In this document: piece by piece, positions 61,574-64,000 of the stretch
Numbering within the stretch: the first letter of the stretch is position 1
Layout: every line of letters begins with the position of its first letter
NCBI GenBank assembly: GCA_963779515.1
Contig: CAVZYN010000003.1
Coordinates: forward strand, 1-64,000
Source: CAVZYN01 sp963779515
GTDB lineage: Bacteria; Pseudomonadota; Alphaproteobacteria; Rhizobiales; Hyphomicrobiaceae
DNA length: 64,000 nt
Direction of reading: 5' to 3'
Position numbers and translations under genes: made by a program
The notes under the pieces: model-generated
The model's input: only the letters and a program-made list of their open reading frames with translations
The model's database searches: none
What the model was told of the DNA's origin: nothing

Positions 61574-61613
61574 TCGCTTGATCTTGATCAAGATGTATAG
61601 GGATGTGCATCTG

Positions 61614-61646
61614 CCGGCCGCCTCTCGGGGCGGCCGGTTTGTTTTT
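61614..61646 (+). terminator. Intrinsic terminator after RlpA-like gene 1
   Basis: Stem CCGGCCGCC / GGCGGCCGG (61614–61622, 61629–61637) followed by TTTGTTTTT. The clearest terminator in the window. Confidence 0.9.
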
Positions 61647-61671
61647 GGCAGCCGGGCCAGCGTTCGTACGA

Positions 61672-61686
61672 TTAAGAATCCGTTAA
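61672..61686 (+). promoter_or_regulatory. CtrA box (TTAA-N7-TTAA) with internal GANTC
   Basis: TTAA (61672–61675), seven bases GAATCCG, TTAA (61683–61686), 39 bp before the second RlpA-like gene. This is the full CtrA consensus spacing. The N7 contains GAATC, a CcrM methylation site. The position suggests cell-cycle timing; binding is inferred. Confidence 0.7.
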
Positions 61687-61724
61687 GGCCCACCGCCTAG
61701 GCTTCGCCCGAACCCTGGCGAGCC

Positions 61725-62719
61725 GATGCCGACCCGATCCGCAGATACGATCCGCTTGTGCCGTCGATGGCCGCCAACCGCCGTCAGCATTGCCGTGGCC
61801 GCGCTTGCGCTGATGATCGGTGCGGCGGACGTCAACGCTGCAAAGCTGCCTGGCCGCGTGCACTGCTACAACAGCATCTGCCACCGTGTTCTGACCATTG
61901 GCGAGACGGCGCAGCGCGTCGGCAGCGAAGCGACGGCCGTCGCCTCCTACTATGACGATCCCGAAGTCGACCGCTTCAATCCGCGCCTGGCCACATCTTC
62001 GGGCGAAACCTTCCTGTCGCACCGGGCCGATAACGTCGCGAGCCCGATTTATCCCAACGGTACCCGCTTGGCGCTGTGGTCGCCGGCGACCAACCTCGGC
62101 GCCATCGTCCGCGTCAACAACTCCGGACCCTATCACGAGGCCCGCACGCTCGACGTTTCGCGAGCACTCGCCGAACAGCTGGGCTTTGCCGGCCAAGGCA
62201 TCACCCGCCTCCAGGTCATCGTGGTGGCGGCCCCGAGCGTCGACGATGTCCGCTACAAAGCCGGCCGCCGCTATCATCGAGTCCCTGGCTTCATCGGCTC
62301 GTTCAGCTCGACCGAGCAGCTGCGACTGGCGATTGGCGACTATCTCGCAGCTGCCGACGCCACGGCCGTTGTACTGAATCCGGTCGCCTCGCGCCTTTGG
62401 CAGATCGCGGAGCCGCGTCTTATTGCGGTAGTGCCCAAAGCACCTGAGACCGAACCAAGAGCCGCGCCGCCGCCGACAGCCCTCGCCCGAAGTGGCAAAA
62501 GCGCCTCGGCCGCAAGCGTCCGTCATCGAGACCAGCGCCCGAGAAGTTGTTCCCGCGCCGAAACCCGCCGCCGCGGTGCCGCCGAAACCAGCGGTTGTGC
62601 GGGCCGCTGCGCCGCGTCTCACCGTGCCACATGCGGCGAAGCCGCCGAGTGGCGGGTTCCTCAGCGACTACCGCGACGTGTCCTCCATCTACAAGGACCT
62701 TGGCAAAACGGCGCCCTGA
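61725..62719 (+). CDS. RlpA-like double-psi beta-barrel protein 2, frameshifted
   Basis: Paralogue of the preceding protein: HCYNSICHRVLTIGET, ASYYDDPEVDRFNPRLATSS, IYPNGTRLAL, VRVNNSGPYHEARTLDVSRA. The same Asp-to-Asn and His changes are present. A central region (VPGFIGSFSSTEQLRLAIGD) is shared. Around 62462–62480, in a run of GCC/CCG, the frame must shift by one missing base to continue into the Pro/Ala-rich tail (VAKAPRPQASVIETS … SDYRDVSSIYKDLGKTAP, ending 62719). Total about 331 residues when joined. Weak ribosome site; a CtrA box lies just upstream. Confidence 0.8.
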
Positions 62720-62802
62720 TCGCTGCCGATCGCACGTTGAACCCGCGCGCAATCTGCCGTAGTCGTGCCTCCTTGTGGTCGAAACGCGTGAGGACGGTTG
62801 CG

Positions 62803-64000
62803 ATGGCGGATCGCTGGATGAGGCTTGGATCAATCGCGCGCGTTGCCGCCGCGGCCTTCATCGCGCTTATCGCCACATCCGCGACGGCATCCGCTCAAGG
62901 CGGCGAAAACGGACTGCGCGGCCACGGCGGGCCCGTGCGGGCCATCATCGCCTTGCCCGATGCGGCCACGATGGTGTCTGGCGGCTTCGATAGCGCCATC
63001 ATCGTCTGGGACATCGCGACGGGCGCCGCGCGCCGCGTGCTGCGCATCCACGATAGCACGGTCAACGCGCTGGTCCCGCTCGCGGATGGCTGTTTCGCCT
63101 CCGGTGGTGAAGACGCCAAGATCGCCATCTGGTGCGGCGATGCGCCGGCGCCCGCGCGGCTCCTCGAAGGCCACCAAGGCCCCATCGCCGCGCTCGCCGT
63201 CTCACCCGATGGTCAATGGCTCGCCAGCGCCTCCTGGGATCGCACGCTGCGCCTCTGGCCGCTGCAAAGGCCCGCCGATCCTGCTCGCGTCGTCACCGAG
63301 CATGCAGCGCCCATCAACGGTCTCGTGTTCACGCGCGACGCCGCCGCCATCGTCAGCGGCAGCTACGACGGCCAGATCCGCGTGACACCGCTCAATGGCG
63401 CCCCCGCGCGTCAGGTCCAGATCGCCGCTGCCATCAACGGTCTCGCCCTCGCGCCCGATGGCCGCATCGTCGCGACCGGCGCCGACGGTCGCGTCCGCAT
63501 CTTCGATCTCGACCTCGCCGTGAAAACCGAGATCGCGCTGCCCGACGGTCCGCTGACTGCCATCGCCGTCTCCCCCGATGGCCGCACCATCGCCGCCGCT
63601 GGCATGCGCACGCCCGTGACCTTGATCGACGTGGTGAGCGCGCAGCCGAAGAGCCGCATTCTCGGCCCCGGCCTGCCGATCTGGTCGCTGGCGTTCTCGC
63701 GCGATGGCGCGGGCCTCTTCAGCGGCGGCGCCGATCGCGCGGTCCGGCGCTGGGAGACGGCCACCGGAAAACCGATCGGCGAGGCGATATCGGCCGCTGG
63801 CGATGTTTTGAAGTCGGCAAGCAACGATCCCGGCGCCCGCGTGTTCCGCGCATGCGCCGCGTGTCATGGCGTGTCCGCCGACGATGTCGGGCGCGCAGGG
63901 CCCTCGTTGCACGGCATCTTCGGCCGCCGGATCGCGACGGCGCCAGGATATGCTTATTCCGACGCGCTGAAAAAAATGGACATCGTCTGGACCGCCGAGA
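62803..64000 (+). CDS. WD40-repeat protein fused to c-type cytochrome (runs off window)
   Basis: The frame from ATG 62803 is open to the right edge (399 codons). A signal peptide (VAAAAFIALIATSATASAQ) leads to six or seven WD40-like repeats, for example HGGPVRAIIALPDAATMVSG then GFDSAIIVWDIATG, and HQGPIAALAVSPDGQWLASA then SWDRTLRLWPL. After about residue 340 comes a class I cytochrome c: VFRACAACHGVS with heme motif CAACH, then GRAGPSLHGIFGRR and PGYAYSDALKKMDIVW. The Met heme ligand must lie beyond the window. It would be a periplasmic electron carrier with a propeller for docking. Confidence 0.88.
   Translation, partial: MADRWMRLGSIARVAAAAFIALIATSATASAQGGENGLRGHGGPVRAIIALPDAATMVSGGFDSAIIVWDIATGAARRVLRIHDSTVNALVPLADGCFASGGEDAKIAIWCGDAPAPARLLEGHQGPIAALAVSPDGQWLASASWDRTLRLWPLQRPADPARVVTEHAAPINGLVFTRDAAAIVSGSYDGQIRVTPLNGAPARQVQIAAAINGLALAPDGRIVATGADGRVRIFDLDLAVKTEIALPDGPLTAIAVSPDGRTIAAAGMRTPVTLIDVVSAQPKSRILGPGLPIWSLAFSRDGAGLFSGGADRAVRRWETATGKPIGEAISAAGDVLKSASNDPGARVFRACAACHGVSADDVGRAGPSLHGIFGRRIATAPGYAYSDALKKMDIVWTAE

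Noticed and set aside
1..64000. CRISPR arrays, rRNA genes, prophage or conjugation modules
   Set aside because: No spaced direct repeats, no rRNA sequence and no structural phage or mating genes were seen in the window.

Overview
The window reads as high-GC alphaproteobacterial chromosome, most likely order Hyphomicrobiales (Rhizobiales). The main evidence is the cell-cycle block sciP–fliJ–ctrA, a rhizobial-type phosphatidylethanolamine N-methyltransferase (PmtA), several Bug/TctC-type binding proteins, two TAXI-type binding proteins and families of palindromic intergenic repeats. Genus is not assigned.

Layout. 1–2.8 kb: an enoyl-CoA hydratase remnant, dodecin, and an alcohol dehydrogenase/class III CoA-transferase pair. 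3.2–9.2 kb: a TRIC-family channel, then a MarR regulator divergent from an M20 amidohydrolase–TctB–TctA–TctC operon. 9.3–11.3 kb: serine dehydratase followed by debris (GcvP tail, ACT-domain start, transposase end) and a tRNA with anticodon CAU. 11.4–17.5 kb: pmtA, mnmA, sciP, a lipoprotein, fliJ and ctrA. 17.5–23.8 kb: a metallo-hydrolase, an enolase-superfamily enzyme, a Bug protein, a GST, and an aromatic hydroxylase plus extradiol dioxygenase pair. 24–37 kb: a P-loop ATPase, P450, EamA exporter, purN, a DUF1186/SEC-C protein, a TPR protein, an HD-like hydrolase, an SDR, a cupin/2-hydroxyacid dehydrogenase pair, and a Tat-exported Acg-type nitroreductase with its MarR regulator. 37.6–48.7 kb: thiM, an orphan TRAP binding protein, an FMO, HIT, AzlCD, a toxin–antitoxin pair, a YgiQ radical SAM protein and small metabolic genes.

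The least ordinary part is 48.8–55.3 kb. A two-gene cassette (TAXI-type periplasmic binding protein plus a single-pass membrane protein with a Pro/Ala-rich linker, a beta-rich domain and Sel1-like repeats) occurs twice in tandem. Each copy has a similar upstream leader, and a membrane-anchored DsrE-like protein lies between them. No TRAP permease genes are present, so the cassette may sense or scaffold rather than transport. Next come thrS, a divergent AroQ homologue lacking two conserved active-site residues, a DUF2183 protein, and two RlpA-like proteins that lack the usual catalytic Asp and His and have CtrA-type boxes upstream. A WD40–cytochrome c fusion runs off the right edge.

Four genes carry single-base frameshifts: the one at 32844–33414, a 2-hydroxyacid dehydrogenase, thrS and the second RlpA-like gene. 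Because thrS is normally essential, some of these are probably sequence errors rather than true pseudogenes.
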